A stretch of DNA of 64,000 nucleotides from an uncultured Propionibacteriaceae bacterium (GCA_937926975.1 CALBCJ010000005.1:1-64000); one strand, 5' to 3'. Positions 1 through 9,246 are shown, counted from the stretch's first letter. Notes: a model not told the origin generated them from the sequence alone. Program-made: numbers and translations.

Positions 1-168
<168 letters not shown>

Positions 169-242
169 CTCACTCAAAGATGCTACGCGTCCACTGTGTG
201 GTTCCCGAGATACGGTCGGGAGCCGGCTGACATCTCCATAGA

Positions 243-361
243 GTTTCGGTGATCATGGCGAAAGGGAAACGCCCGGCTACATTCCGAACCCGGAAGCTAA
301 GCCTTTCAGCGCCGATGGTACTGCACGGGGGACCGTGTGGGAGAGTAGGACGTCGCCGGAC
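243..361 (+). rRNA. 5S ribosomal RNA
   Basis: About 119 nt with the conserved 5S core 'cccggctacattccgaaccc' and 'gaagctaagcc'. The two ends (starting gtttcggtgatc, ending gacgtcgccggac) pair to form helix I, and this sets the boundaries. It closes the rRNA operon whose 23S end starts the window. Confidence 0.95.
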
Positions 362-364
362 ATA

Positions 365-406
365 CAGCACCCCCGGGTGTGCCGCAGTGCACAGCCGGGG
401 GTGCTG
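365..406 (+). terminator. Hairpin terminator after the rRNA operon
   Basis: Perfect 12-bp stem cagcacccccgg / ccgggggtgctg around an 18-nt loop, starting 3 nt after 5S rRNA. There is no T-run, as is common for actinobacterial terminators. Confidence 0.8.
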
Positions 407-505
407 ACGTCGTGGACGATGGCTGCGCAGCGGCGCCGAGGCCGCGCGGTGCGGGCACAGGCGGGCAGTGACGTGGTCCGGCCGCGGCCGCTGCGATAGG
501 GCAGG

Positions 506-2092
506 ATGGGAGCCGTGGCTGACCAGTGGCAAGATGACCGAGGCAGGCGGGGAGCGCGGAGCACTGCTCGATCAGCAGGCCGGTCGGGGGTCCCCCAGCG
601 CAAGGCCCGAGACCGAGGCCAGCGCTCGGAACGGATGAGCAGCGGTGAGCACCTGACCGAGGGCAGAGACAGGTCCACAGACTCCGGTGCTCCTCAAAGG
701 CAGGGAGCAAGGTCGGACGGCTGGGGGAAGCAGGGCTCAGTGGACCGCGGGTGGGGCCGCGGCGGGACCAGAGAGCAGCGTGACCAGGCGAGGTCGCGCC
801 GAGGCGCTCCCCAGCGGGGGGAAAAGAGGGAACGGGACCGTCGCACAGACCGAGACGGACCCGGGGCTGGATCAGCGCGAGGTGCCTCCCGACGAGAGCG
901 GCCGAGTGAGCCAAGGCCCAGCGGGGCGCGGTCGGGGGTCCGGAGAGCTCCGGGGCGCGGTCAGGGCGGGCAGGACAGCACCGGGGGGTCCCGCGTACGG
1001 CGGCTGGGTCGTTCCGGTGACGAGTCGAGGCCGCCGCTGCCTCGTCAGGACCGTGACTACCTGCCTCCGCCGGGGCTGGAGCGGGCGGCTGACGAGCCGG
1101 CTGCACCCCCAGTGGACCTGCGGGACACTCCTCGGGCGGTGAGGGCGGAGCTGAAGGGGCTGCCGAAGGAGCTGGCCGAGGTCGTTGCCGCCCATCTGGT
1201 GGCCGCCGGGGCCCTGATCGACGAGAACCCCGAGCTGGCCTACCGGCATGCCGAGGCGGCCCGTCGGCGGGTGGCCCGCCTTCCCATCGTGCGTGAGGCG
1301 GCGGCAGAGACTGCGTACGCGGCCGGTCACTACGAGGTAGCCCGCAACGAGTTTCGAGCGCTGCGCCGGATGACCGGGTCTACTGACCTGGTTCCGGTCC
1401 TCGCCGACTGCGAGAGGGCACTGGGAGCGCCGACCAAGGCGCTGGCCCTCGTGGCCGAGGCTGAGCCGGCGGTCACTGACCCGGCGATGCGGGTCGAGCT
1501 CCGGCTGGTGCAGGCCGGAGCCCGGGCAGATCTCGGGCAGCGGCCAGAGGCGCTGCGGCTGCTGGCGCACGAGATCAAGCACCCCTTCGGAGCCGTGCCC
1601 CGGCCGGCGCAGGCCAGGCTCCGGTACGCGTACGCCTCCCTCCTGCTCGCGAGCGGCGACCAGGCAGCCGCGCGCTCCTGGTTCGTCGCTGCGGCCCGGA
1701 TCGACCCCGACGAGACCGACGCCCTGGACCGGCTCGACGAGCTCGACGGCGTAGTGCTGACCGCCGACTATGACCAGCTCACCGATGACGACGGGCAGCG
1801 ACTGGATGAGACCGGTCCCGACGAGCCGGCCCCCGAAGCGCTCGATAACGGATCTCCCGGGGAGCTCAGCAGCCCTGAGCCGGCGGTCAGCACGGGCGAG
1901 GCGGAGCCGAAGCCGTGCGACGTTCACGCGGACGGTCACCACGAGAGCGCACCGGAGCCTGCAGCAGAGGCTCCAGACCGTACGACCGCGGCGAACCAGG
2001 ATGCGGCCACGGCGACGCTCAGCCGTACGACCGAGCAGGCGCCCAGGCTCTCAGCGCAGCCCAGCGCACGGACTGGCTTGTCAGACTCGTGA
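506..2092 (+). CDS. TPR-like protein with Arg/Gly-rich N-terminus
   Basis: A 528-aa protein. Residues 1 to ~200 are low complexity, dominated by Arg, Gly, Ser, Asp and Gln. Residues ~210-425 form an Ala/Leu/Arg-rich helical repeat of TPR type, and the rest is an acidic, disordered tail. The position just upstream of a HAD phosphatase and tlyA matches the TPR gene that precedes this block in many actinobacteria (Rv1691-like). Function is unknown; the basic N-terminus suggests nucleic-acid binding (inference). Start: ATG 506. An in-frame GTG at 515 has a -10-like CAGGAT (502-507) seven nt upstream and could be a leaderless start. Confidence 0.8.
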   Translation: MGAVADQWQDDRGRRGARSTARSAGRSGVPQRKARDRGQRSERMSSGEHLTEGRDRSTDSGAPQRQGARSDGWGKQGSVDRGWGRGGTREQRDQARSRRGAPQRGEKRERDRRTDRDGPGAGSARGASRRERPSEPRPSGARSGVRRAPGRGQGGQDSTGGSRVRRLGRSGDESRPPLPRQDRDYLPPPGLERAADEPAAPPVDLRDTPRAVRAELKGLPKELAEVVAAHLVAAGALIDENPELAYRHAEAARRRVARLPIVREAAAETAYAAGHYEVARNEFRALRRMTGSTDLVPVLADCERALGAPTKALALVAEAEPAVTDPAMRVELRLVQAGARADLGQRPEALRLLAHEIKHPFGAVPRPAQARLRYAYASLLLASGDQAAARSWFVAAARIDPDETDALDRLDELDGVVLTADYDQLTDDDGQRLDETGPDEPAPEALDNGSPGELSSPEPAVSTGEAEPKPCDVHADGHHESAPEPAAEAPDRTTAANQDAATATLSRTTEQAPRLSAQPSARTGLSDS

Positions 2093-2099
2093 TGCGCTC

Positions 2100-3074
2100 A
2101 TGCGTCTGATCGACTCGTACGACGCTGCCTTGTTCGACCTGGACGGCGTGGTCTATCTCGGACCTGACCCCGTCCCGGCTGCACCGGCCACGGTCGCCGA
2201 GCTGCGTCGGATCGGCGTCCAGGTCGGCTTCGTCACCAACAACGCGGCCCGCTCGTGCGAGGCCGTGGCCGAGCACCTGCGGCAGATCGGGATCGAGGCA
2301 ACGGCTCCCGACGTGGTCACCAGCGCTCAGGCCTCGGCCCGGCTCCTGGCCGAACGGCTCCGGCCTGGGGCACCGGTCCTGGTGACGGGCACCGAGGCGC
2401 TTGCGCGCGAGGTGGTCGACGCTGGTCTGCGGCCCGTACGCTCAGCCGCCGACCGGCCCGAGGCCGTGCTGGTCGGCTTCGACCCCGACCTGACCTGGAC
2501 AGACCTCAACGAAGCCTGCTACGCGGTGCAGTCCGGGGCGCTCTGGTTCGGCTGCAACCCCGACCTCACCCGACCCACCGAGCGCGGGCTGGCCATCGGT
2601 CTAGGCGCCATGCTCGGCGCGATGACGGTGACCCTGCCCGGGCAGCAGCCCATCCTGGCCGGGAAGCCCTACCGCCCTCTGCTCGACGAGACGGTTCGCC
2701 GGCTCGGCACCCAGCGGCCGGTCTTCGTGGGGGACCGGCTCGACACCGACATCCTGGGAGCCAACCGGGCCGGGATGGACTCTCTGTTCGTCTTCACCGG
2801 GTCCCACGGTCCGCAGGACCTGATTCAGGCTCCGCCGGACCAGCGACCGACCTGGGTCGCGGCCGACGTGTCCGGTCTGCTGGCGCCGCCGCTGCTGCCG
2901 GCAGCAGACCTCGCCGTCGTCCAAGACACCTCGATCCAGCCGGGACCTGGCGCCAGGGATCCCGTGGCGCTGACCTGGGCGGTGGCCCGGGCAGCCTGGG
3001 AGTCAGCCGACCGGGGCGAGCCGCTCGACCCCGCCCCTGTCCTGGCCAGGCTGGGCGAGATGCCCCTGCCATGA
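2100..3074 (+). CDS. HAD-superfamily (class IIA, NagD-like) phosphatase
   Basis: A 324-aa protein that starts with the HAD nucleophile motif FDLDGVVY (Asp13, Asp15). TNN (46-48) is motif II, and the C-terminal GDRLDTDI is motif IV with the metal-binding Asp. The large inserted cap is that of the NagD/PGP-like IIA group, which dephosphorylates small sugar or nucleotide phosphates; the substrate here is unknown. ATG 2100 was chosen because the motif begins a dozen residues later and upstream extensions would overlap the TPR gene. Corresponds in order to Rv1692. Confidence 0.85.
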   Translation: MRLIDSYDAALFDLDGVVYLGPDPVPAAPATVAELRRIGVQVGFVTNNAARSCEAVAEHLRQIGIEATAPDVVTSAQASARLLAERLRPGAPVLVTGTEALAREVVDAGLRPVRSAADRPEAVLVGFDPDLTWTDLNEACYAVQSGALWFGCNPDLTRPTERGLAIGLGAMLGAMTVTLPGQQPILAGKPYRPLLDETVRRLGTQRPVFVGDRLDTDILGANRAGMDSLFVFTGSHGPQDLIQAPPDQRPTWVAADVSGLLAPPLLPAADLAVVQDTSIQPGPGARDPVALTWAVARAAWESADRGEPLDPAPVLARLGEMPLP

Positions 3075-3104
3075 CGGTCAGGTATCCGTGTAGGGTTCAC
3101 TGGT

Positions 3105-3692
3105 GTGAGCCTCAAGGGATTTGACCCGGCCCGGGACCTCGGACTCGTCGCGGTCTTCGCGGCGCTGATCGTGGCGATGTCGTACATCTCGATCAGCATC
3201 GGGCCCGTGCCCATCACACTCCAGACCCTGGCCGTCTCCCTGTGCGGTCTCGTCCTGGGGCCCTGGCGCGGAGGTGCGGCCGTGCTGCTGTACCTGCTGG
3301 CCGGCTTCGCCCACCTGCCGGTCTTCGCCGGAGGAGCTAGCGGGCTGGCCGTGCTGCAGAAGCCCGCGGCCGGGTACCTGCTCGCCTTCCCCGTCGCCGC
3401 CGTGCTGACCGGCGTCCTGGCCGTCCAGGCGCGGCGCATCGGTCGCTGGCTGCCCGCCACCCTGACCCTGTCAGCCCTGCTTACCACCGCCCTCGTGGTT
3501 CACCCCGCCGGGATCCTCGGGCTGATGGTGAACGCCAAGATGAGCCTCGCCGCCGCCGTCGGCACCGACATCGTCTTCTGGCCAGGCGACGTCGTGAAGT
3601 CCGTGCTGGCCGGCCTGATCGCGGCCACCGTGCACCGGGCCTTCCCGTCGCTGCTGCCGCGCCCGGTCCAGGTGGCCCAGACCGACCGGTGA
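3105..3692 (+). CDS. bioY: BioY, substrate-binding subunit of biotin ECF transporter
   Basis: A 195-aa integral membrane protein with about six hydrophobic segments. The early motif GPVPITLQTLAVSLCGLVLGPWRG and LLAGFAHLPVFAGGASG are typical of BioY, the S-component that binds biotin. It begins a three-gene set with an ABC ATPase (overlapping 4 nt) and an EcfT subunit, a complete BioMNY importer. GTG 3105 has no Shine-Dalgarno, but TAGGGT (3091-3096) lies 8 nt upstream, so a leaderless transcript is likely. The set sits between the HAD gene and tlyA, where most actinobacteria have no transporter. Confidence 0.92.
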   Translation: MSLKGFDPARDLGLVAVFAALIVAMSYISISIGPVPITLQTLAVSLCGLVLGPWRGGAAVLLYLLAGFAHLPVFAGGASGLAVLQKPAAGYLLAFPVAAVLTGVLAVQARRIGRWLPATLTLSALLTTALVVHPAGILGLMVNAKMSLAAAVGTDIVFWPGDVVKSVLAGLIAATVHRAFPSLLPRPVQVAQTDR

Positions 3693-4384
3693 TCGGTTTC
3701 GCCGGGGTCGAGGTCATCGTCCCCAGCGGCGAAGGCAGCAGAACCCTGCTCCACCAGCTCGACCTCGAGCTGGTCGAGCGCCGGGTCGCCCTGGTCGGGG
3801 CCAACGGCTCCGGAAAGTCCACCCTGCTGCGACTGGTCAACGGCCTGGTCCGACCGACCCGGGGCACGGTGACAGTGGCCGGGTTCGACACCGTACGGGC
3901 GGGGCGCAAGGTCCGCCAGCGGGTCGGTTTCGTCTTCACCGACCCGCTTGCCCAGCTGGTGATGCCAACCCCGGTCGAGGACGTCGAGCTCAGCCTGCGC
4001 CGCTCGGTCCGAGACCGGCGTCAGCGCACCGCGCGGGCCCTGGCGCTGCTGCGCGAGCGCGGCCTGGAGCACGTCGCCCGCAGCTCGGTCTATGACCTGT
4101 CCGGGGGCGAGCGGCAGCTGGTCGCCCTGACCTCGGTCCTCGCGGTCGAGCCGGAGGTGGTCGTGGCCGACGAGCCCACCACCCTGCTCGACCTGCGTAA
4201 CCGGATCCGGTTCCGCGAGGCACTGGCCGCTCTGCCGCAGCAGGTGGTGTACGCCACCCACGACCTGGAGCTGGCTGCCGAGGCCGAGCGGGTGCTGGTC
4301 GTCGACCAGGGGCGGGTCGTGGCTGACGGTCCGCCAGGGCCGGCCCTCCAGCACTACCGCGAGCTGGCGGCGGTCGGGCTGTGA
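3689..4384 (+). CDS. bioM: ECF transporter ATPase (BioM/EcfA-type)
   Basis: A 231-aa ABC ATPase: Walker A GANGSGKST (37-45), Q-loop region, signature LSGGE, Walker B VVVADEPT and switch His in YATHD. It energises biotin uptake together with BioY and the EcfT protein. GTG start overlaps the bioY stop by 4 nt (GTGA), and its own stop overlaps the next start in the same way, so the three are translationally coupled. Only one ATPase gene is present, so a homodimer is expected. Confidence 0.9.
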   Translation: MIGFAGVEVIVPSGEGSRTLLHQLDLELVERRVALVGANGSGKSTLLRLVNGLVRPTRGTVTVAGFDTVRAGRKVRQRVGFVFTDPLAQLVMPTPVEDVELSLRRSVRDRRQRTARALALLRERGLEHVARSSVYDLSGGERQLVALTSVLAVEPEVVVADEPTTLLDLRNRIRFREALAALPQQVVYATHDLELAAEAERVLVVDQGRVVADGPPGPALQHYRELAAVGL

Positions 4385-5001
4385 GCGCCCGCGACAACCT
4401 GCTGGGGACCTTTCGCCCCACGGGCGGCTGGGTCGAGCGGCTCACGGTGGGCTGGGTCTACCTGCTGATGCTGCTGCTCACCGTCCCAGCGGTGGTGCTG
4501 AGCCGGTGGTGGCTGACCGGGGGCTGCCTAGCCCTGACGGTCGGGCTGCTGCTGAGCAGCCGGCTGGGGCGGCGGGGGATCTGGCTGTCGTGGCGGCTGC
4601 TGCTCGTCCTCGCCCTGATGGGCGGGTACCAGGCGGTCACCGGGAACCCGCTGGCCGGGGCGGTCCTGTCGGCGAACCTGGTCCTGGCGGTGCTGGCCAG
4701 CCGGCTGCTGATCATGACCAAGCCGGTCCCCGAGCTGCTCGAGGCCCTGGTCTGGGTGGCTCGGCCGCTGCGCTGGGTCAAGATCTCGCCGGAGCTGGTC
4801 GGGCTGGCCGTCACGGTGATGCTGCGGAGCATCCCGTACCTGGTGGGGGTCTTCACCGAGGTCCGGGAAGCCGCCCAGGCCCGGGGCCTGGAGCGCAACC
4901 TGCTGGCCCGGCTGGCCCCAGGTGTGGTCCGAGCGGTCAGCTATGGCCAGACCACCGGCGACGCGATCGCGGCCCGAGGGCTGACCGACTGGGACGCATA
5001 G
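4381..5001 (+). CDS. bioN: ECF transporter transmembrane subunit (EcfT/BioN)
   Basis: A 206-aa membrane protein with four to five hydrophobic helices in the N-terminal half. A cytoplasmic region contains EAAQARGLERN, matching the conserved Ala-Arg-Gly coupling motif of EcfT proteins that contacts the ATPase. Third gene of the biotin importer, overlapping bioM by 4 nt. Confidence 0.88.
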   Translation: MSARDNLLGTFRPTGGWVERLTVGWVYLLMLLLTVPAVVLSRWWLTGGCLALTVGLLLSSRLGRRGIWLSWRLLLVLALMGGYQAVTGNPLAGAVLSANLVLAVLASRLLIMTKPVPELLEALVWVARPLRWVKISPELVGLAVTVMLRSIPYLVGVFTEVREAAQARGLERNLLARLAPGVVRAVSYGQTTGDAIAARGLTDWDA

Positions 5002-5011
5002 GATGTCGGCC

Positions 5012-5188
5012 ATGACCGAGCCGGCGCCCCCGACGACTGGCGATCCCAGCATCGACCAGGCCTGTGCTCAGGTCGCTGACCTGAGCGAGGTGCCGCTGGG
5101 GGAGCACGTGGAAAGGCTCGCCCAGGCCCACGAGCAGATCGCCGAGCAGCTGCGGGGTGCCGCCCAGCCGCGGCTGGACCCACGGTGA
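5012..5188 (+). CDS. Small conserved actinobacterial protein upstream of tlyA
   Basis: A 58-aa acidic helical protein containing LGEHVERLAQAHEQIAEQL. A short ORF of this type sits just upstream of tlyA in many actinobacteria (Rv1693 position). Function unknown. ATG 5012 is preferred to in-frame ATG 5003: TAGGAT (4999-5004) lies 7 nt upstream, and AGGA at 5000-5003 could alternatively act as a ribosome-binding site. It overlaps the tlyA start by 4 nt. Confidence 0.75.
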   Translation: MTEPAPPTTGDPSIDQACAQVADLSEVPLGEHVERLAQAHEQIAEQLRGAAQPRLDPR

Positions 5189-5955
5189 GAGCCGACAAGG
5201 CCCTGGTCGCCCGCGGCCTGGCCCGCTCCCGGGCTCGGGCAGTCGAGCTGATCCGTACCGGTCGGGTGCGCCTGGACGGGCGAGAGCTGAGGCGACCTAG
5301 CGAGCCGGCCACAGACCAGCAGGAGCTGACCCTGGCCGGTGACCAGGGCCCTGCGCTGGTCTCGCGGGCCGGCGAGAAGCTGCGGGGCGCCCTGCTGGAC
5401 TCCCAGACCGAGGTGCCGCCCGGTGCCCGGGTCCTGGACGCCGGAGCCTGCACCGGCGGCTTCACCCACGTGCTCCTGACCCAGCCTGGCCCGGTGCAGC
5501 GGGTGTACGCCGTCGACGTCGGCCACGGCCAGCTGGCCCCCGAGCTGCGCTGCGACCCGCGGGTGGTGGTCCGTGAAGGGGTCAACCTGCGCGAGCTCAG
5601 CCTGGCCCACCTGGACGGGGAGCCGGTCGACCTGCTCGTGGCTGATGTGTCCTTCATCTCGCTGACGTTGCTGCTGAAGCCGATGCTGGGGGTACTGCGC
5701 CCCCAAGGGACAGCGCTGCTGCTGGTCAAGCCGCAGTTCGAGGTCGGCCGGGCGCGCCTCGGCAAGGGCGGGGTGGTCCGCAGCGAGGCGGACCGCCACG
5801 CGGCGGTGGAGGCCGTGGTTGCAGTAGCCGCCGAGCTGAGTTGGCAGGCGGACTGGCGCGGCGACTCCCGGCTGGCGGGCCGCGACGGCAACCGAGAGAC
5901 CTTCGTCCGACTGCGCAGCGAGCCTCAGGGTGAGATGAGTAGGGTGACGCCGTGA
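5185..5955 (+). CDS. tlyA: TlyA, rRNA 2'-O-methyltransferase
   Basis: A 256-aa protein: S4 RNA-binding domain (1 to ~60, ADKALVARGLARSRARAVEL), then an FtsJ-like SAM-dependent methyltransferase domain with motif I VLDAGACTGGF (83-93), Asp in VDVGHGQL, and LLVKPQFEVG. TlyA methylates ribose of cytidines in 16S and 23S rRNA, and its loss gives capreomycin/viomycin resistance in mycobacteria. The GTG start overlaps the upstream small gene, and nadK overlaps its end by 4 nt. Confidence 0.95.
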   Translation: MRADKALVARGLARSRARAVELIRTGRVRLDGRELRRPSEPATDQQELTLAGDQGPALVSRAGEKLRGALLDSQTEVPPGARVLDAGACTGGFTHVLLTQPGPVQRVYAVDVGHGQLAPELRCDPRVVVREGVNLRELSLAHLDGEPVDLLVADVSFISLTLLLKPMLGVLRPQGTALLLVKPQFEVGRARLGKGGVVRSEADRHAAVEAVVAVAAELSWQADWRGDSRLAGRDGNRETFVRLRSEPQGEMSRVTP

Positions 5956-6878
5956 CCGCCACCAGTCCGCCGCCGAGTCGAGTGGTGGCCGTCGTGACCC
6001 ATCCTCAGCGACCCGACGCGCTCGAGGCAGCCGCAGGCTTCGTCCGGCAGCTGAGCGAGCACGGCATTGCGGGCACCATCCCGCCCGACGACCTCGACCG
6101 GGTGACCGGTCAGGTTCCGGACGGGGCGCTGATCCCGTGGCCGGGGGCCGACCAAGTTGAGCTGGCGGTGGTCTTCGGTGGCGACGGGTCCATCCTCAGC
6201 GCGGCCGAGTGGGCCGTGGTCGGTGAGGTCCCAGTGCTGGGTGTCAACCTCGGCCACGTCGGCTTCCTGGCCGAGCTCGAGGTCAGTGACCTGCCGCGGC
6301 TGGCCCAGCAGGTCGCAGACCGCGCGTACACCATCGACAGCCGAGTGGCTATCGACGTGGACCTGCTGGCCACCGCGGACGGGCCCGCGCTGTGGCGGTC
6401 GTTCGCGGTCAACGAGGTGTCGATCGAGAAGCGCTCGCGGCGCAAGATGATCGAGGTCCTGGCGCACATCGACCACCTACCGGTCTCGCGGTGGGGCTGC
6501 GACGGGCTGCTCGTCGCCACCCCGACCGGCAGCACCGCGTACGCCTTCTCGGCGGGTGGTCCCGTGATGTGGCCCGACCTGGACGCCTTCCTGATGGTGC
6601 CGCTCAGCGCCCACGCCCTCTTCGCCCGGCCCCTGGTCCTGGCCCCCGACACGGTGGTCGAGATCGACCTGGTCGGTGGCGACGCCGTGCTGTGGTGCGA
6701 CGGTCGGCGGACCGCTGACGCTCCGCCCGGCTCCCGGATCCGGGTGTCGCAGTCCGAGCACCGGCTGCAGCTGGCCCGGCTGTCGGAGCAGCCGTTCACG
6801 AACCGGCTGGTCAAGAAGTTCGGGCTCAGTGTGGACGGGTTTGGTGGGTCCCACGTGCGGAGAGCTGATGCTGACTGA
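5952..6878 (+). CDS. nadK: NAD kinase
   Basis: A 308-aa protein phosphorylating NAD to NADP. It has the diagnostic GGDG (76-79) in VVFGGDGSIL, the NE motif of VNEVSIEK, and TPTGSTAYAFSAGGP, which forms the NAD site. GTG 5952 overlaps tlyA by 4 nt, and a TAGGGT box 6 nt upstream (5940-5945) suggests an additional leaderless promoter inside the end of tlyA. Order tlyA-nadK-recN is conserved in actinobacteria. Confidence 0.95.
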   Translation: MTATSPPPSRVVAVVTHPQRPDALEAAAGFVRQLSEHGIAGTIPPDDLDRVTGQVPDGALIPWPGADQVELAVVFGGDGSILSAAEWAVVGEVPVLGVNLGHVGFLAELEVSDLPRLAQQVADRAYTIDSRVAIDVDLLATADGPALWRSFAVNEVSIEKRSRRKMIEVLAHIDHLPVSRWGCDGLLVATPTGSTAYAFSAGGPVMWPDLDAFLMVPLSAHALFARPLVLAPDTVVEIDLVGGDAVLWCDGRRTADAPPGSRIRVSQSEHRLQLARLSEQPFTNRLVKKFGLSVDGFGGSHVRRADAD

Positions 6879-8577
6879 GCTGCGGATCACCGGCCTGGGC
6901 GTGATCGACTCCGCTGTGCTGGAGCCCGGCCCTGGGCTGACCGTGGTGACCGGGGAGACCGGGGCCGGCAAGACCATGGTGGTCACCGGGCTAGGCCTGG
7001 TGGCTGGGGGCCGGACCGACTCCCGCAGCGTCCGGACCGGAACCGCCCGAGCCCTCGTCGAGGCCAGGTTCGCCGGTGTTGACGAGCCGCTGCGAGAGCT
7101 GGTGGACGAGGCCGGGGGCGTGCTCGACGGTGACGAGCTGCTGGTCTGCCGCCAGGTCGCCGCGACCGGCCGTTCCCGGGCCCTGCTGGGCGGCGCGCAG
7201 GTTCCGCTGAGTGTGGCGGCCGAGGTCGGCTCGGCCCTGATCACGATCCACGGCCAGTCCGAGCAGCAGCGGCTGGCGACCGGGGAGCGGCAGCGTCAGG
7301 TCCTGGACCGGGCCGCCGGGGCTGAGCTCGCTGAGGTGATGACTCGCTACCACGACGCGTACGAGGCGCGCCGGGCCGCGATGACCGAGCTGAGCCGGCT
7401 GCGGACCGAGGCCCGCGAGCGGGCTCGCGAGCAGGACCTGCTGGCCTTCGGGCTGGACGAGGTCGCCGCGGTCGACCCGCAGCCGGGGGAGGACCAGGCC
7501 CTGGCGGTCGAGGCGCAGCGGCTGCAGGCCGTCGACGACTTGCGCCTCGCGGCCCGCGAAGCCGCCCTGGCGCTGGCCGGTGATGACGAGACCGCCAGCG
7601 ACCAGGCCAGTGCCCTGGCTCTGGCGGGGGCCGCCCGCAAGGCACTGGAGCTGGCTGCCAGCCATGACCCGGCTGCGGCGGCGCTGGCGGGCCAGGCACG
7701 CGAGGTGACGGCGCTGCTCGCCGACCTTGCGGCCAGCACCTCGTCCTACCTGGCTGACCTGGATGCCGACCCGCTCCGGCTGGAGCAGGTCACGGCTCGC
7801 CGGGCGGCGCTGAGCCTGACCCGCAAGTACGGCGAGACCGTGGACGAGGTCCTGGCCTGGGCGGCCGGTGCCGCTGAGCGGCTCCTGGAGCTCCAGGGCA
7901 GCGACGAGCGGATCGGGCTCCTGGAGCAGCAGGTCGCCGAGCTCACCGAGCAGGTCGAGGCCGGGGCCGCCCAGGTCACCGAGCTGCGGCGGGCGGCAGC
8001 AGACCGGCTGGCGACCGCCGTCCAGACCGAGCTCAGCGCCCTGGCGATGCCGCGCGCCCGTCTGGAGTTCGCTCTCAGCCCGCTCGCCGAGCCCGGCCCG
8101 TACGGGGCGGACGCGGTGCAGCTCCAGCTGAGTACCAACCCCGGCTCGGCCCCCGGCCCGCTGGCGACGGTCGCCTCTGGCGGTGAGCTCTCCCGGGTCC
8201 GGCTGGCCCTCGAGGTGGTCCTCGCTGATGCTGAGGCCGGGCAGACCTTCGTCTTCGACGAGGTCGACGCCGGAGTCGGCGGGGCTGTGGCCCTCGAGGT
8301 GGGGCGCCGGCTGGCCGCACTGGCTCGCTCTAGCCAGGTCATCGTCGTCACCCACCTGGCCCAGGTGGCCGCCTTCGCTGACCGGCACGTTGTGGTCACC
8401 AAGTCCGACGACGGCAGCGTCACCGCCAGCAGCCTCACCGAGGTGACCGGCGAGCAGCGGCGCGCCGAGCTGGCCCGGATGATGAGCGGGATCACCTCGA
8501 CCGCCTCCGCTCTGGCTCACGCCGACGAGCTGCTGGAGCAGGCCGCCGGGCTCTCACCCGGCCGCTTCCAGCGATAG
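6868..8577 (+). CDS. recN: DNA repair protein RecN
   Basis: A 569-aa SMC-like ATPase for double-strand-break repair. Walker A GETGAGKT is at 29-36. A long Ala/Glu/Arg/Leu coiled coil fills the middle (~150-390). The C-terminal head has the signature region ASGGELSRVRLALEVV and Walker B TFVFDEVDAGVGG. ATG 6868 was chosen because LTELRITGLGVI is the conserved RecN N-terminus; the ORF extends further upstream only through nadK. It overlaps nadK by 11 nt. Confidence 0.95.
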   Translation: MLTELRITGLGVIDSAVLEPGPGLTVVTGETGAGKTMVVTGLGLVAGGRTDSRSVRTGTARALVEARFAGVDEPLRELVDEAGGVLDGDELLVCRQVAATGRSRALLGGAQVPLSVAAEVGSALITIHGQSEQQRLATGERQRQVLDRAAGAELAEVMTRYHDAYEARRAAMTELSRLRTEARERAREQDLLAFGLDEVAAVDPQPGEDQALAVEAQRLQAVDDLRLAAREAALALAGDDETASDQASALALAGAARKALELAASHDPAAAALAGQAREVTALLADLAASTSSYLADLDADPLRLEQVTARRAALSLTRKYGETVDEVLAWAAGAAERLLELQGSDERIGLLEQQVAELTEQVEAGAAQVTELRRAAADRLATAVQTELSALAMPRARLEFALSPLAEPGPYGADAVQLQLSTNPGSAPGPLATVASGGELSRVRLALEVVLADAEAGQTFVFDEVDAGVGGAVALEVGRRLAALARSSQVIVVTHLAQVAAFADRHVVVTKSDDGSVTASSLTEVTGEQRRAELARMMSGITSTASALAHADELLEQAAGLSPGRFQR

Positions 8578-8586
8578 GGTCGGCGC

Positions 8587-9246
8587 ATGCCTGAATCCGG
8601 GGAGCAGCCCCAGCCCGAGAAATCCGACTACTTCGACCAAGCAGCGTCCACCTGGGACAACGACCCGCGCCGACTGGCCCGGGCTGAGCAGGTCGCCGAC
8701 GCGATCCGGGCCCGGATCCCGGTCGGACCCGACTGGGCGGCGCTCGAGGTCGGCAGCGGGACCGGGCTGCTGAGTCGAGCCCTGGCCGCTGACCTGGGCC
8801 CGATCCTGCTGGTCGACTCGTCGCCGGGGATGACCCAGGTCGCCTCGCAGCGGATCGCCCAGGCGGGTGACACCCAGCAGCGAGCGGTCTGCGTCGACCT
8901 CACGCGCCGCCGGCTGGACCCGGGGGAGGGACCGTTCCGGATCGCGTACAGCCTGCTCGCCTTCCACCACGTCAGCGACGTACGGGCGCTGCTGGCCGCG
9001 ATCCTGGAGCTGCTGGAGCCGGGCGGCTGGATCGCGGTCTGCGACCTGGCCGCAGAGGACGGGTCCTACCACCAGCACGAGGTGCCGCACCAGGGCTTCA
9101 GCGACGAGGACCTGACCGATGCGGCCGTCGAGGCCGGCTTCCAGCAGGTGGCCATCGAGGCTGTGGCGACCACCGAGCGACCTGGCCCGGACGGCACCGT
9201 TCGCAGCTACCCGCTGGTGCTCCTGACCGGCCGCAGCCCGGGCTGA
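8587..9246 (+). CDS. Class I SAM-dependent methyltransferase
   Basis: A 219-aa protein with a Rossmann methyltransferase fold: motif I ALEVGSGTGLLSRAL, acidic LVDSSPGM, then AYSLLAFHHV and a C-terminal region typical of UbiE/Methyltransf_11 proteins. The substrate cannot be read from sequence. ATG 8587 lies 6 nt after TAGGGT (8575-8580), consistent with a leaderless transcript separate from recN. It occupies the recN-pyrG interval, where mycobacteria have other genes. Confidence 0.85.
   Translation: MPESGEQPQPEKSDYFDQAASTWDNDPRRLARAEQVADAIRARIPVGPDWAALEVGSGTGLLSRALAADLGPILLVDSSPGMTQVASQRIAQAGDTQQRAVCVDLTRRRLDPGEGPFRIAYSLLAFHHVSDVRALLAAILELLEPGGWIAVCDLAAEDGSYHQHEVPHQGFSDEDLTDAAVEAGFQQVAIEAVATTERPGPDGTVRSYPLVLLTGRSPG

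Noticed and set aside
3075..3104. Biotin riboswitch or long leader before bioY
   Set aside because: Only 30 nt separate the genes and a -10 box sits 8 nt before the start, leaving no room for a leader RNA.
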